64,000 nucleotides of DNA, taken from the NCBI GenBank assembly GCA_025765615.1, contig JAIVFJ010000057.1:1-64000 (forward strand), written 5' to 3'. Source of the stretch: Zopfochytrium polystomum (taxonomy: Eukaryota; Chytridiomycota; Chytridiomycetes; Chytridiales; Chytridiaceae). The position numbers and the translations under genes were made by a program. Shown here one piece after another: positions 31,601-42,428 of this stretch (within the stretch, counting starts at the first letter, position 1; every line of letters starts with the position of its first letter). The notes beneath the pieces were generated by a model. The model was given only the letters and a program-made list of their open reading frames with translations, made no database searches and was not told the DNA's origin.

Positions 31601-33862
31601 AAGTATTCACGAACTTTAGCCTCTTTGGACTTGTCGACACGCTCCATAATAGAGGCTAGGGCACGCTCTGTTACAACTTTCATGAGCGTTCCCAACGCTT
31701 CTGCACCGGCGTCTCGAACGTTGGCATCACTGTCGTCAAGAGACTGTACCGAAACTTAGCGCTGGAGCTCCTTGAGCACAAGAAACATATACCTTTAAGA
31801 GAACCTCGCCAAGGGCTTTGATTTCGGGTTTTGCTGGGGGCTTACGCGTCACCTTTAGAGAGCGAACAAGCCATTGAATCGCCTCGCTTCGGACTTGCGG
31901 GTTCTTGTGCCCAGCTGCTGCGACAAGGTCTTCAAGAATCTCCGTGAAAGTCACCGAGAGGAAGAGGGCATCCAATGCACTGCGAAGGGCCTCGATGACA
32001 CTTTGCTTTCTCTCTTTCAGTTTTTCCAAAAGAGGGTTCGTGACCTGCAGCAAGTTAAACTGAAGCTTTCGTGGTGGCGCCTTACTATAACGCGGTATTG
32101 TCCAAATAGTTGGCGGAGGCCACGGGCCAAATATTCAATGCAGTTAATGGCCAGTGCTGCCACGACGATGTTTGCATCATTCACACGCTGATAGGTAAAA
32201 TTAGCAAATATTAATCGAAATGCTCGTTGGGCGAACCTTCGCAAGGGCATTGAGAAGTTCGCCATATCTCCCGTCCTCCAATTTGGGGAACTTAATCAGC
32301 GGCATAAGCCCCTCTAATGCCTCCTTTCTATCAGACCATTTTGTTGCGGCCTTGGCAGTGGAACAGACGGTCAGATGGGTGGCGTTTAATTTGATGCGTA
32401 CCAGATCAGAGTAGAATTTGGACGGCAGTTTATCAAGAACGTTGACAGGGTCCGCGAGGTCATATGGGTCAAGTTCTACCTCAACGGGGGCAGCTGGGCC
32501 CGCCTCTTTGTGATTTCGGTGAGCAATTTTATACCGCGCTGATCGGTTTACCTTCTTCCGGAGGGGCCATGACTCCAGCCTGGACTTTCTCCTGATCTGC
32601 CCGTACAAGTCGTTCTGGAACAGCTCGCTCTGGGGGTAAACTCTCAAAGAGATCACTGAGCTCTTTCAACTTGAACGTCATCAGCTCGCCATGTTCCAAA
32701 GACGTTGTATAGGTGTACCTGAACCGGCTTCAGATCTTGTAATGAGGGGAGAAGCGCAGAGCCAAGCCACCGGTACAGCTGAACAGTGAGGCCTTGCGCC
32801 TGTATGTATGTTAATCAACACGAAATGCAGTCAAGCACCGTACTTCAGCTCTAACGGTCTTGTCCTTATGATCGAACAGTTTTGGTAGCTGCTTTATAAT
32901 AGGTTTCACATTGACAACCTTAATTCCAAAGAGTCTGGACGAATTCAGAGCCTGCGGTTGGGTTCCACTGGTATTACCGGACAGCCTCTTTGAGCACGTT
33001 AACCGTCGCCACCACGTTTTTTGGGGTCTTGTGGTCCAAGCTTGGTAGGATATCCTCCTATGAGAGTTGCACGCATCAGCACCTTTCAGGCATGCTTTTT
33101 TGGGACAGACCACGACACCGTCCGCTTTGTTCTCAACCTCAATAAACATAAGGAGTAGTTCTTGCCCTTTCGTTTTCGTTCCAACTCGAGAGGATCCAAG
33201 GCATTTTTCTGCCACAACCGGGGCAAGTATAGGCCGCGTTCTTTTTGGAGGAACTCGTTAATGAAAAGTCATCGGCTCCTCAGATGCAACAAACTTCGCT
33301 GCTGATGGTGCGTTCTCGACATAAGCCAGTACGGCCGTTACTCCTGCCTCTTGTGCGATTGCATTCGCGTCTGCCAGCATCTTCTTGAGCGAATCCTGGT
33401 GCTTCCGGTATTCCGCATCGGCATCGGGATCGAGGGTCTTAAAACGCTTTGTCAACTCATCGTATGCACCTTGCCGAGCTTTCCATGACTGTTGCGGAAC
33501 AACAAGGTGAATGAATTATTGTGTCATTAATGATAGAATGGGCTCATCCATAAATGCGCTGCATGGCCAATCGAACCGCGTTGTATAATTAAGAATGCTC
33601 AGTCGAGGCGGAGATTGGTTCAAGCAAGATCTTCTTGACCCCCCCTTCCCCAGCAGTATCTCCAATACAGATCGTGCGATGCTAGACCCGCGCTGAGCGC
33701 CACAACATCGCATCGCGGCTCTGAAGCTCTGGCTGAACGAGTGCGAAGGCGCTCTACTGCGGAATCTCACAGGCGAGGGCTGGAACACGAACGCACCTTG
33801 TGTACAAGCCTGTCGCTTAAAGGAAGGGACGAGAAGTCTTCGTCTGCGCCTTCAGACGCCAT
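25607..33862 (-). CDS. XMAP215/Dis1/Stu2-family microtubule polymerase with five TOG domains
   Basis: TOG domains bind curved tubulin dimers, and the protein speeds microtubule plus-end growth and spindle assembly. The start at 33862 (exon 33797-33862) is MASEGADEDFSSLPLSDRLVHK, followed by an unusually long 308-nt intron and TOG1 (SWKARQGAYDELTKRF). Working downstream: TOG2 (DPVNVLDKLPSKFYSDL, KWSDRKEALEGLMPL; about 32560-31740); TOG3 (LKFKFTEDSASAWV, LSDSNWKTRL; about 31300-30430); TOG4 (SDSNKNLAMNAVEICGVLA; about 30300-29540); TOG5 (GPTKWVFEAAARRDLVDFL onward; about 29300-27600). The conserved C-terminal domain includes PLRTVKTILHELVSELG and the helical segment ISQKDETKQGIADLYAFRKK. The last exons encode a Ser-rich tail and a short coiled coil ending EPGH. 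The coding length is roughly 2,200 codons in about 25 exons. Budding- and fission-yeast orthologues have two TOGs, so this is the long, animal-like form. Some exon edges are unresolved. Confidence 0.93.
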
Positions 33863-33913
33863 CTTCTCGCCTTTCTTTTTTCTTTTTGCGGTCTTTGAAA
33901 ATTCTTGTATTTA

Positions 33914-34711
33914 TTACTCGGTGGCAGGCGCACCGCCTTCAGCTGCTTCAGCAGAAGGGAATTCAGTCGGATTGGCGGACAGGCTGTCTTCGCCGTCGAT
34001 CCGCCCCTCCCCTTCGCCCTCGACGCTTGAAGCATCCCCGTCCTCATCGCTGTGCTTCTGGGCCCCACCTCCACGTTTTCTGTTTCGTCTCTTTGCACGC
34101 TTCTTTGCCGTCCTCTCCTCATCCAGCCTTTTAAGGTGCTCCCGGTACTCCTCATACTCCTTGGCCTCCGCCTCCTAAAACATTTTGAAGATGGTTTCAG
34201 CTGATGGATGAAACGGAACAAGTGGGAACAAGCACCTGTTTCGCTTTCATGTCCATGTGCTTTTGTCTTGCAAACTCCTTTCTCCGGAGGGCCCGATAGA
34301 CGTGAAATTCGCCACTACCTGCGCCGGCGCTAGAACCTTGAACGTTTCGAATGTAGTCTTTCGGACCCTTCGGGTTGGGATTTGCAAGTTTGTCCCTTTT
34401 GCTGGGCGGAATATGCACAGGCTTTTCAATCCGAGCCATTAAACGCTCAATGTGGTTGCGGTTGGCCTTTTCTCGCAGAAGTAAAGTAAGTCGTTGTGCA
34501 TGGTGTTGATGACAAAGAGAGAAAACGTACGGACACAGGATGCGCACACTGGAAACGGAGAAGAAAGAAGAACGGAGCAAAATGGCTGGCTGGGCGAGCT
34601 CGCGTTTCCGCTTACCTCAATGATATTCTTGGGCTTCTTCGCGCGAACACCGTCGTCGGCCTCCACCTCAGACGACGATCCGTCTCCTCCGTCGAGCCGT
34701 TTTTTCCCCAT
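33914..34711 (-). CDS. PRKRIP1-like (DUF1168) spliceosome-associated protein
   Basis: The human homologue, PRKR-interacting protein 1, is a spliceosome component found in late catalytic complexes. Exon 1 (34616-34711) encodes MGKKRLDGGDGSSSEVEADD and KPKNIIE, ending at gtaagc. The core exon has REKANRNHIERLMARIEKPV, then the family hallmark GSSAGAGSGEFHVYRALRRKE. A basic helix (EERTAKKRAKRRNRKRGGG) and an acidic Glu/Gly/Ser tail end at PATE (stop 33914-33916). The acceptor joining exon 1 to the core exon could not be placed in frame with a normal AG, so a further small exon is possible. It lies 51 bp upstream of the TOG gene on the same strand and 113 bp from the divergent SAP30BP-like gene. 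Confidence 0.88.
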
Positions 34712-34824
34712 CCTCCGCTGCTCTTAGCCCTCGCCCTTTCCCTTTGACGTCCTCTTCCGCGATCAATTCACTGTAGGATCCCTGCAAAAACGACCACCCG
34801 AAAAGTAATTACAGTAATTTGGGT
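34712..34824. promoter_or_regulatory. 113-bp bidirectional promoter of two splicing-factor genes
   Basis: It separates the start codons of the PRKRIP1-like (-) and SAP30BP-like (+) genes. No TATA box is evident. Transcription of both genes must start within or overlap this segment. Confidence 0.6.
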
Positions 34825-36061
34825 ATGGCGAGCCTCCTTGGACTTGTTTACGACTCAGACTCGGACGAGGAGGACAGCGGCACCACCTCCGCGACGCCAG
34901 CGGCCCGTGGAAGGGAACTTTCCCCCTCCGTCGCTACCACCGCTGCCGCGACGTCCCTCACTACCTCGTCCTCCTCATCTGCCTCGACCACGACAACAGC
35001 GACACCTCCCCCAAGTGCGCTCATTGGCGTGCGGCTTCGCCCGTCGCGATCGTCCACCCCGCCCCCAAAGCTGCGGAGCTCTCCAGCACAGGGATCCCCG
35101 CAGCTCGCACCGCGGAAGCGAACTTTTGTAGAGGCGCTTGGGGACGGAGTGCCGTCGATGCCTACCAATGGTGGAGCGTCGCCAACGCTGTGTGCCCGGC
35201 GCATTCGGCTTGTTTTGGAACGCGGTGACGAAGACGGTGCTAGTAGCAGTGCAGGCGCCCCGCCCAACTTCGACGCGGGCCCTTCGAAGGTTTCGGAAGG
35301 CGGCATTGAGGCCAGCGTCGCTGGTTATGAGGCCGAGGCTCTCCAGCTCCTGCGTCCGTGGGTGAAGAATGATGGCAGTGTCGAGATTCCACCCGAACCA
35401 TCCGACGGAGAGGTGGACGCGGTCTTGCAGGTAAGGGTGCAGGTTGTTGCTTGTTGCGCAACAGCATCTTTCTCCCCTGGAAGCCGTCATGGGGGAATGG
35501 GGACTGATCACTTTAACTCAGGCTAAAATCGAAAAGTGGACCGATTTGCGCCAAAAAGGACGTACTTTTAACGATCAGCTGATGCGGACGCACAAGTTTG
35601 GAAACCCTGCGATTATGAGCAAGTTGATTGATTTCCTTGGATTAGATGAGCATGGGAGCAATATTCCCGCAAATGTTTTCGATCCGAAAGGACTTCCCAA
35701 AAACCTCTATTACGACGCTCTTGGTAAGCACTATTTGTTCATCTGTACAAGTAAGTTGACGAACAAAAAAAATACTTCAATCCGCATTAAACTAGCCGAT
35801 GCACAGAAGGAGGCAGCAGAAAAGGGTGCTTTGGCGGCCCAAGTAGCACTACTTGCCCCACCTTCCATCCCAGGAGTTTTCGGAGTGGCGGAGGGGGGAA
35901 GCAGCGTTGGAAGCTTAGCTCGGACAGTCGCTGGTGCAATGGGCTTATCGACGCGTTTCCAGGCTCAGCAGTTTTCGTCGACGGAAACGGAAAACGGTGC
36001 AGGGGACTCTTCGAACGCAACAGGCACCAAAAGAAGAAGCAAATGGGACCAACAAAGATAA
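34825..36061 (+). CDS. SAP30BP/HCNGP-like protein
   Basis: The human SAP30-binding protein works in transcription repression and in pre-mRNA splicing with RBM17. Exons are 34825-35430, 35522-35723 and 35796-36061 (357 aa), with clean gtaag donors. The N-terminus MASLLGLVYDSDSDEE is the acidic start usual in this family, followed by a Ser/Thr/Pro-rich low-complexity region. The HCNGP domain covers the last half: KIEKWTDLRQKGRTFNDQL, FGNPAIMSKLIDFLGLDEHGSN, FDPKGLPKNLYYDALADAQK. It ends in the conserved KRRSKWDQQR. The domain is complete; the linker after it is Ala/Gly/Ser-rich and specific to this organism. Confidence 0.92.
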
Positions 36062-36178
36062 TGTTTCTTTAATAGACACACCCTGTTTGCTGGTTCCTGA
36101 ACCAAAGTTAATATTGGCCGATCAGAGGCGGAGGAGCGCGATAGCGGCAGGAGATAAGAGAAGTGAAACAACAGTCTC

Positions 36179-37682
36179 TCAAAAAGAACCAGATAACAGA
36201 AGTCCCAGCGCAGAAGACAGGAACCAAAAACTTGCCTCGAAAAACCCCGACCTCTCCCCAAACCCGCCAGACTTCGTCGCAACAGTTGAAGAATTTTTTG
36301 AGGAGGCAGCTGTACCCAGGAATTGCTCGTCCGTGATAATTCGCGGGTTCGAACTATCTGGGCCGAGAAGCGCATGACCCTGGATGGCATTGGCAAATCC
36401 CGCATCACCGGAGGCGGCGAAGGTGCCGCTGTTGAAATAGGCCACAAGCTTGGCACGGCCAGAGTCTGCCATGTACGCAAGAAAGCTAGAGATGAAGGAA
36501 GGTCTGTCGCCGGCCGAGACGTCGCCAAACTCTGCAACAGCGAGGGGTTTAGACGGAGCGAGGGCAGTGAGGTTTTTGATAACGGGATCAACCAGGCCGG
36601 CGGCGGGGGCGTAGCCGTCATTGTTATAGGCGTCAAAGCAGGTCCAGTCGACATATTTGTCGCCGGGGTAACTTCAGATTGAGTAAGGTCCAAGGGAATG
36701 TTGTATGGTTCTGCTGATTAGAATGACTATGCAAGGAATTGATGATAAGAGTAGGAAACCAAAACTTACTACGGGGCTGAATCGGCCTGCCCAAAATTGT
36801 TTGGGCACCACATCCACTGCAGCTGTGTGGGCAAGAGCCCATACCCGTCAAATACAGCCCTGACATGCTGCCAGAACTTCACATAGGCAACCGGGTCGAG
36901 GCCCCACGGATAAGTTGCATACAGGTTCATTTCGTGAGCCAGTCGCAAATATGCACGTCTATCGTCGGCCGTCCCAGCCTTGCCATCGTCGCCATTCAAG
37001 AATGACTGCAGATTCTGGGCCCAGGACTTTATGTACGCATCATAGTTGCCGTTCGCAACCAAAGCGGTGAAGTTGTCGGGCGAGATCCGGCCAGTGCTGT
37101 CATAACAAAATGGCTGCCACGATATGAGAGGCACGGCATGGAGCTGATTCCAGATTCGACCAAGAAAGCCATCACTTCCAAATGTGGAGCCGTAATTATT
37201 GTTGACGGCACCGCACCAGCTAAGATTGCCGGATAGTCAGAGATGAGTTCACGTGCGACGGGTCGAACAAACCACGCACTCGGGAAAAAAGTGAACGACA
37301 GCCGGTTTGACAGGCGATTTTGACGAGAAAGCTTGAACATTCGAAATGTCCGGACTCCATGACTGTGCGCTGGGGGAGAAGAACAAGTCAAATTTTAGAG
37401 TTGTGTTGAAGGATCCAGCCACTTCTCTGGTGCAATTGTTGCATATACGGTGGTAGGGGGGAGGGAGGGAAAGAGGGGGTGGGGCGAGACGCACAAATCG
37501 TAGACGCCCCAAAGAGCGTCTGCCTTGGCAAGGTGAGCCGGAGACAAGACGATCGCCGCGGCTGCGGCAAGCAGGCCGCGGACGAGGAGGACACGGACGA
37601 TGCTGTTGGGGCCGGCGACGCCTCCTTCTTGGCGGCGGCGGCAACGGCAACGGCCGACGGCGGAGTTGGTGGTGGCGCCCAT
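36179..37682 (-). CDS. GH26 glycoside hydrolase (endo-beta-mannanase-like), GPI-type tail
   Basis: GH26 enzymes mostly cleave beta-1,4-mannan. Exon 1 (37495-37682) encodes a basic N-terminus then a hydrophobic signal (VRVLLVRGLLAAAAAIVL) and the mature start ADALWGVYD. Introns follow at 37370-37494, near 37260-37200, and after CPNNFGQADSAP. Joined exons read AQSWSPDISNVQAF, VVHFFPDWCGAVNNNYG, HAVPLISWQPF, AYLRLAHEMNLY (HEMN Glu = acid/base), QWMWCPNN, YYPGDKYVDWTCFDAYN and PLAVAEFGDVS (Glu = nucleophile). The C-terminus is Ser/Thr-rich and ends in a hydrophobic GPI-like signal (FWFLSSALGLLLSGSF). It is therefore probably wall- or membrane-bound. The substrate could differ from mannan. Confidence 0.85.
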
Positions 37683-38364
37683 TTGTTGCCAACGTTCGTT
37701 TCTTCGATTTTGATGATTTGATTGGCTGCCCCAATGAAAACCACGTGGTCCAAACTTTGTCCGACCGTTAATTGGGGGGTTGAACGCTGGTTCAAGAAAA
37801 ATAAAGTCCAGCCAATCAATTTGCACGAGGAGGGCGGTCCCAAATCCAGACCAACAAAAGGACTGTTTGGGAGTGGTGGAGCCAAAAAAGGGATTTGAAC
37901 ACCTTGGGAAAACAAAAGGACTGTTGGAATCCGAGTGTGATGGGGCGAGATCAGGTTGCAGGGAGCAGGATGGTATGACAAGTCAAGTCTGTGATCAACT
38001 TCTCTTTCTTTTTTTTTTCACGCGGGGGCATATTCCAACACTTCCCCTTGCACACACACCCTTCCTAGACTTCAAACAAAACCCTCCAGAGGTAAGAAAC
38101 TGGGGAAGAGTGCTTGAAGCTCCTGCTTGGATGAAAAACCCAAATCAATTGGCCGATCTGGGAAAACTGTGGCAGGGAAAGGAAGTGAAAATATCTGGGA
38201 AAATACTGCTGAGGAGTGAACTTCAAAAGGGTAGGAATAGAAAATACATGAGCCGAATAAGGCAAAAGGTAAAGAAAAGTTTGTCCAGTGCCCTCCCCCT
38301 CCCTGTTGGGCCTAGCCTGCTGATTTCCCTTGGCGCGCCAGCCGTGCCTTCCACGCCACAGCGT
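37683..38364. other. Intergenic, GH26 promoter side and gypsy target site
   Basis: No gene recognised. 38000-38020 is a T-run. The target site AGCGT (38360-38364) abuts the gypsy insertion. Confidence 0.5.
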
Positions 38365-38708
38365 TGTCAGGAACAGGGCAGGACAGGACAAGGCAGACAA
38401 GGAACTGAGAGGAGTGATGATTGTATTGGAAACAATAATTCACTTGAGGGATGGGACAGGTCCCCCATCCCCCTTTTATACCCTTTGAGAGTCTTCCTTG
38501 TCAAGACTCAAAGAAAGTTCCAGAAAGAGCAATTAGTAATACAATGATACCAATGACAACAAGACAAGTCAGGAAAGCAAAGAAGGTTCCAGAAGGTTCC
38601 ACAAGGTTCCATGAAGGAATGCTCTAGAAGGTTCCAGAAGGTTCCAGAAGGTTCCATGAAGGAATGTTCTGGAAGGTTCCAGAGGTTTCCAGAGGGTGAT
38701 TCATAACA
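38365..38708 (-). repeat. 3' LTR of gypsy copy 2 (344 bp)
   Basis: On the minus strand it runs TGTTATGAATC...TGTTCCTGACA. The pentamer array occupies 38581-38690. It matches the other LTR base for base by eye. Confidence 0.95.
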
Positions 38709-41700
38709 TCATCTCCCCCTTTTAGGCCTCTTCTGCAACTTGGTGGGGTACCTGGTCTTGAACTCGAGCAGAAGGTCTTGGCAGTGAGTGAGGTTTGACT
38801 CAGGCTCCCAGGTGTTGTCAGCATCTGAGTAACCTTTCCACTTAACAAGGAACTTGAGTGTCCTTCCAAACCACTTGGCATCCAAGATTTGTTCAACCTC
38901 AAATTCCTCTTCACCTTCTACCTCAACTGGAGGAGGAGGAGGAACAACTCTGCCTGGAATGGAATTGGCCACAAACTTCTCTAAAAGGCTGACATGGAAA
39001 ACTGGGTGGATCTTCATGGATGCAGGGAGATCCAGCTTGAAGGTGACTGGATTGATTTGCTCCAAGATCTCGAAAGGACCCAACTTGAGGTTGTCTAGCT
39101 TGGGACTTGGTCTTTTGGTCTGCAAGTTCTTCCTCAGAAGCCAAACTTGCTGACCCACAGCAAAGTCATGGTCCATTCTGTGAGTGTTGGCAAATCTTGA
39201 GGCATCTTCTTGGGCTTGCTTCAGAGTGGAGTCCAGGAAGGAGTTGATGATCTTGAGCTTATGTAAGTGTGAAGCCGCAGCAGGAGCTTGGACATTGGAT
39301 AGGGTCTCCTGTCCCAGAAGATCTCCTCTTGGATTGAAGCCATAGGTTGCAAAGAAAGGAGATAGCTGGGTGCTTGAGTGGAGAGAATTGTTGAGAGCAA
39401 ATTCTGCCAGTGGAAGGAGGGTGGGCCAATCATCCTGTTGATAGCTGACATAGCACCTCAAATACTGCTCCAGAGTCTGGTTTGTTCTTTCTGTTTGTCC
39501 ATCAGTCTGAGGGTGATAAGCAGTTGACAGTTGAGACTTGATTCCAAGGGCTGCTGTGAGTGCTTTCCAAAATTGAGATCTGAACTGTGGTCCTCTGTCA
39601 CTGACGATTGACTGAGGCAGCCCATGGAGCCTGAATATGTGCTGCAAAAACAGGTCTGCTGTTCCTTGTGCATCTATATTCTCAGTGCAGGGGATGAAAT
39701 GGGCCAACTTTGTCCTTCTGCAGATGACAACAAGGATAGAGTCAAATCCATGGGATGGGGGCAGTTTCACAATGAAGTCCATGGATATTGATGACCAAGG
39801 GCTTATGGCAATTGGGAGGGGCTCCAGAAGTCCATAGGGCTTGTGTCTGCTGGATTTGTTTCTTTGACAGGTTTCACAGCTGCTGACATAGTTCTTGATG
39901 TACTTCCTCATGCCTGGCCAGTAGAAGTCTCTGGAAACAAGCTCATATGTCTTGTGCTCTCCTGGGTGTCCAGCTGTTGCTGCATCATGCCTTGTCTTGA
40001 GTATCTCAAGTTTTTCCTCTTCTTGGCTGATTTGAATCTTGTGAGGCTTGGGGTCCTTGGAAATAGCATGGGCCCACACACTGTCAGGAAGCAATGAAAG
40101 GTGTGTCTTGGATGGTGGGGTGAAACCATCTCCCCCTTCAGGTGCAAGGTCTGTTCTTCTTGACAGGGCATCAGCCACAGTGTTAAGGTGGCCAGGAGAA
40201 TAGCACAGCTTAAAGTCATACTCAGAGAGCAGTTCAGCCCACCTGGCATGCCTCTGCTTGAGCAACCTCCTTGCCCTGAAGAAGGTGAGGTTCTTGTGAT
40301 CAGAATAGACAGAGATGCCTTTAGAACCAGCCAAGTAGTGTCTCCAGAATTTGAATGCTTCCACAATTGCAAGCAACTCCTTGTCATGGACTGTGTAGTT
40401 ACACTCAGCACTGTTCAGCTTCCTGGAGTAATATGCCACTGGATGCAGAGGAGCAGAGGGGTCCTGAGAGCTTGGCTGGGACAGAACAGCGCCAAGGGCA
40501 TAGTCTGAGGCATCAGTTTCCAAGGTGAAGGGAAGCAAGGGATCCACATGCTTAAGGAGTGGTGCACTTGTGGTTGCTGTCTTAAGAGCTAGCCAGGCTT
40601 GCTCTGCTGCTGGGGTCCATTCAAACTTGGTGGTCTTCTTGGTGAGATCAGTGAGAGGCTTGGCTATGGCAGAATAGTTGGCAATGAAGGTTCTGTAGAA
40701 GTTGCAAAATCCAAGGAAGCTTTGAACATCCTTGATGGAATTTGGAGCCTTCCATTCAAGAATAGTTTGGATCTTGTCTGGTGCCATGGAGATCCCTTTG
40801 TCAGACACAATGAACCCCAAAAACTCAATGGAGGTCTTGTGGAATTCACACTTCTCCAGCTTTGCATAGAGGTGATGCTGTCTGAGTCTCTCCAAGACAG
40901 TCTTGACATGTCCCATATGGCTTGCAGTGTCAGATGAAAATACCAGGATATCATCCAGGTAGACAATGACAAAAAGGTCCAGAATATCCCTGAAGATGTC
41001 ATTCATCATGCCTTGGAAAATAGCTGGAGCATTGGTAAGTCCAAAGGGCAGGACCAAGTACTCAAAGTGACCGTATTTGCATCTGAAGGCAGTCTTCCAT
41101 TGATCCTGGGGCTTAATTCTGACCAAATTGTAGGCACCTCTGAGGTCAATCTTGGAAAATATCCTTGCATGGCTCAGTTTGTCCAGTAATTCAGAGATGA
41201 GAGGCAGTGGATAGCGGTTCTTGACTGTCATCTCATTGAGATCTCTGTAGTCCACACAGGGTCTCAGTCCCCCATCCTTCTTCTTGACAAAAAAGATGGG
41301 AGCTCCAGCTGGTGACTTGGAAGGTTGGATGAATCCCTTGTTCAGCATTTCTTCAATGTATTCTTGGAGGGCCTTGGCTTCTGGTGGAGAGAGGTGGTAC
41401 AGTGGCTTGAAAGGTGGGCTGCAAGTTTCATCCTTGAGTGGGATTTCACAGTCATAAGGCCTCTGAGCTGGTAGCAGGTCTGCCTTGGTCTTGGAAAACA
41501 CATCAGCATAAGGGAGATATTCTTTTGGTAGCTTGGATGCCAGCAAAAGGTCTGATGGGTCCAGGTTGTCGTGCTCCTCAGCAGTGGGGCTTGAATTCTT
41601 GACTGGGAACTGTGATTCTTGAATCTTTGACTGAGAGTTCTGTTCTTGGCAAAGACTGTGAGCTGTGGAACTTGAATCTTGAATGTGGACTGTGAACTGT

Positions 41701-42428
41701 GGTACTTGAATCTTTGACTGTGGGTTCTGTGAACAAGAGTCATGGCCATGACTGTGAGCTCTATGAGCTCTACTTGAATCTTGACTGTGAACTGTGAACT
41801 GTGGAACTGGAGTCTTGGCTGGCTGTGAATCTTGAATCAAGGGCTTGAGAGCATGAGACTTGGGGGCTTGACTTGAGTTTTGGGTGACTGTTCCAATTGG
41901 TGGAGGTTGGACTTGACCAGTGACCCAATCAATGGCAGGGTTCTGGGCTTGCAGCCATGGTAATCCCAGGATGACAGAGAATGTGGGTGAGCCAAGATCC
42001 AATACTTCCAGATTGACCATGGATGGTGGAAAGTCTTGGATGTGGAGGTTTAGCTTGGTTTCATGGCTGATTTCCTTGAACAGAGCATGATTGGCAAAGT
42101 GGACCTTGAGGGGTGTGGATTTCTTGATCGTAGGAATGGCACAAGACTTGGCAAGGGTGGCATCAATGATGTTGCAGGATGATCCAGAGTCTATAAGGGC
42201 CTTGGTTGTGATGGTTGACTTGGGTGAGAGTTGAATCTTGACATCCATGGTGAGTTGGTGGGGCTTGGAATCTGAGGTGTTTGTGGTGCTGGTGGTGGTG
42301 ATGAAACAGGGGCAGCTTGGAGGAGGGTCCAGGGAATTGCCCCTCAGTGAGCCTGGACCTGGGAGTTTGGGTGCTTCTTCCTTGGGCAGTCCTTGACAGC
42401 ATGCTCCTTGGAGCCACAGTAAAAACAC
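38709..42428 (-). CDS. pol: Pol polyprotein (PR-RT-RNaseH-IN-chromodomain), gypsy copy 2
   Basis: The 1,239-codon open frame is reached by a -1 frameshift from gag. Order: aspartic protease (ALIDSGSSCNIID, about residues 78-90); reverse transcriptase with FSKIDLRGAYNLVRI, LPFGLTNAPAIFQ and the catalytic VIVYLDDILVFS; RNase H (LETDASDYALGAVLSQ); integrase zinc finger (HX8H...CETC); DDE core (SMDFIVKLP, VSDRGPQFRSQFW, STAYHPQTDGQTER); and a C-terminal chromodomain (FEVEQILDAKW, WKGYSDADNTWEPESNL). Chromodomains direct such elements to marked chromatin. All catalytic residues I looked for are present, so this is a candidate autonomous driver for copy 1. Confidence 0.96.
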   Translation of the reverse strand: MFLLWLQGACCQGLPKEEAPKLPGPGSLRGNSLDPPPSCPCFITTTSTTNTSDSKPHQLTMDVKIQLSPKSTITTKALIDSGSSCNIIDATLAKSCAIPTIKKSTPLKVHFANHALFKEISHETKLNLHIQDFPPSMVNLEVLDLGSPTFSVILGLPWLQAQNPAIDWVTGQVQPPPIGTVTQNSSQAPKSHALKPLIQDSQPAKTPVPQFTVHSQDSSRAHRAHSHGHDSCSQNPQSKIQVPQFTVHIQDSSSTAHSLCQEQNSQSKIQESQFPVKNSSPTAEEHDNLDPSDLLLASKLPKEYLPYADVFSKTKADLLPAQRPYDCEIPLKDETCSPPFKPLYHLSPPEAKALQEYIEEMLNKGFIQPSKSPAGAPIFFVKKKDGGLRPCVDYRDLNEMTVKNRYPLPLISELLDKLSHARIFSKIDLRGAYNLVRIKPQDQWKTAFRCKYGHFEYLVLPFGLTNAPAIFQGMMNDIFRDILDLFVIVYLDDILVFSSDTASHMGHVKTVLERLRQHHLYAKLEKCEFHKTSIEFLGFIVSDKGISMAPDKIQTILEWKAPNSIKDVQSFLGFCNFYRTFIANYSAIAKPLTDLTKKTTKFEWTPAAEQAWLALKTATTSAPLLKHVDPLLPFTLETDASDYALGAVLSQPSSQDPSAPLHPVAYYSRKLNSAECNYTVHDKELLAIVEAFKFWRHYLAGSKGISVYSDHKNLTFFRARRLLKQRHARWAELLSEYDFKLCYSPGHLNTVADALSRRTDLAPEGGDGFTPPSKTHLSLLPDSVWAHAISKDPKPHKIQISQEEEKLEILKTRHDAATAGHPGEHKTYELVSRDFYWPGMRKYIKNYVSSCETCQRNKSSRHKPYGLLEPLPIAISPWSSISMDFIVKLPPSHGFDSILVVICRRTKLAHFIPCTENIDAQGTADLFLQHIFRLHGLPQSIVSDRGPQFRSQFWKALTAALGIKSQLSTAYHPQTDGQTERTNQTLEQYLRCYVSYQQDDWPTLLPLAEFALNNSLHSSTQLSPFFATYGFNPRGDLLGQETLSNVQAPAAASHLHKLKIINSFLDSTLKQAQEDASRFANTHRMDHDFAVGQQVWLLRKNLQTKRPSPKLDNLKLGPFEILEQINPVTFKLDLPASMKIHPVFHVSLLEKFVANSIPGRVVPPPPPVEVEGEEEFEVEQILDAKWFGRTLKFLVKWKGYSDADNTWEPESNLTHCQDLLLEFKTRYPTKLQKRPKRGR
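42309..42371 (-). promoter_or_regulatory. -1 frameshift signal of gypsy copy 2
   Basis: The same structure as in copy 1: slippery site (42365-42371), 5-nt spacer, stem 42352-42359 with 42326-42333, and pseudoknot pairing 42338-42343 with 42309-42314. Stem and slippery bases are unchanged, and one base differs in a loop. Confidence 0.8.
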
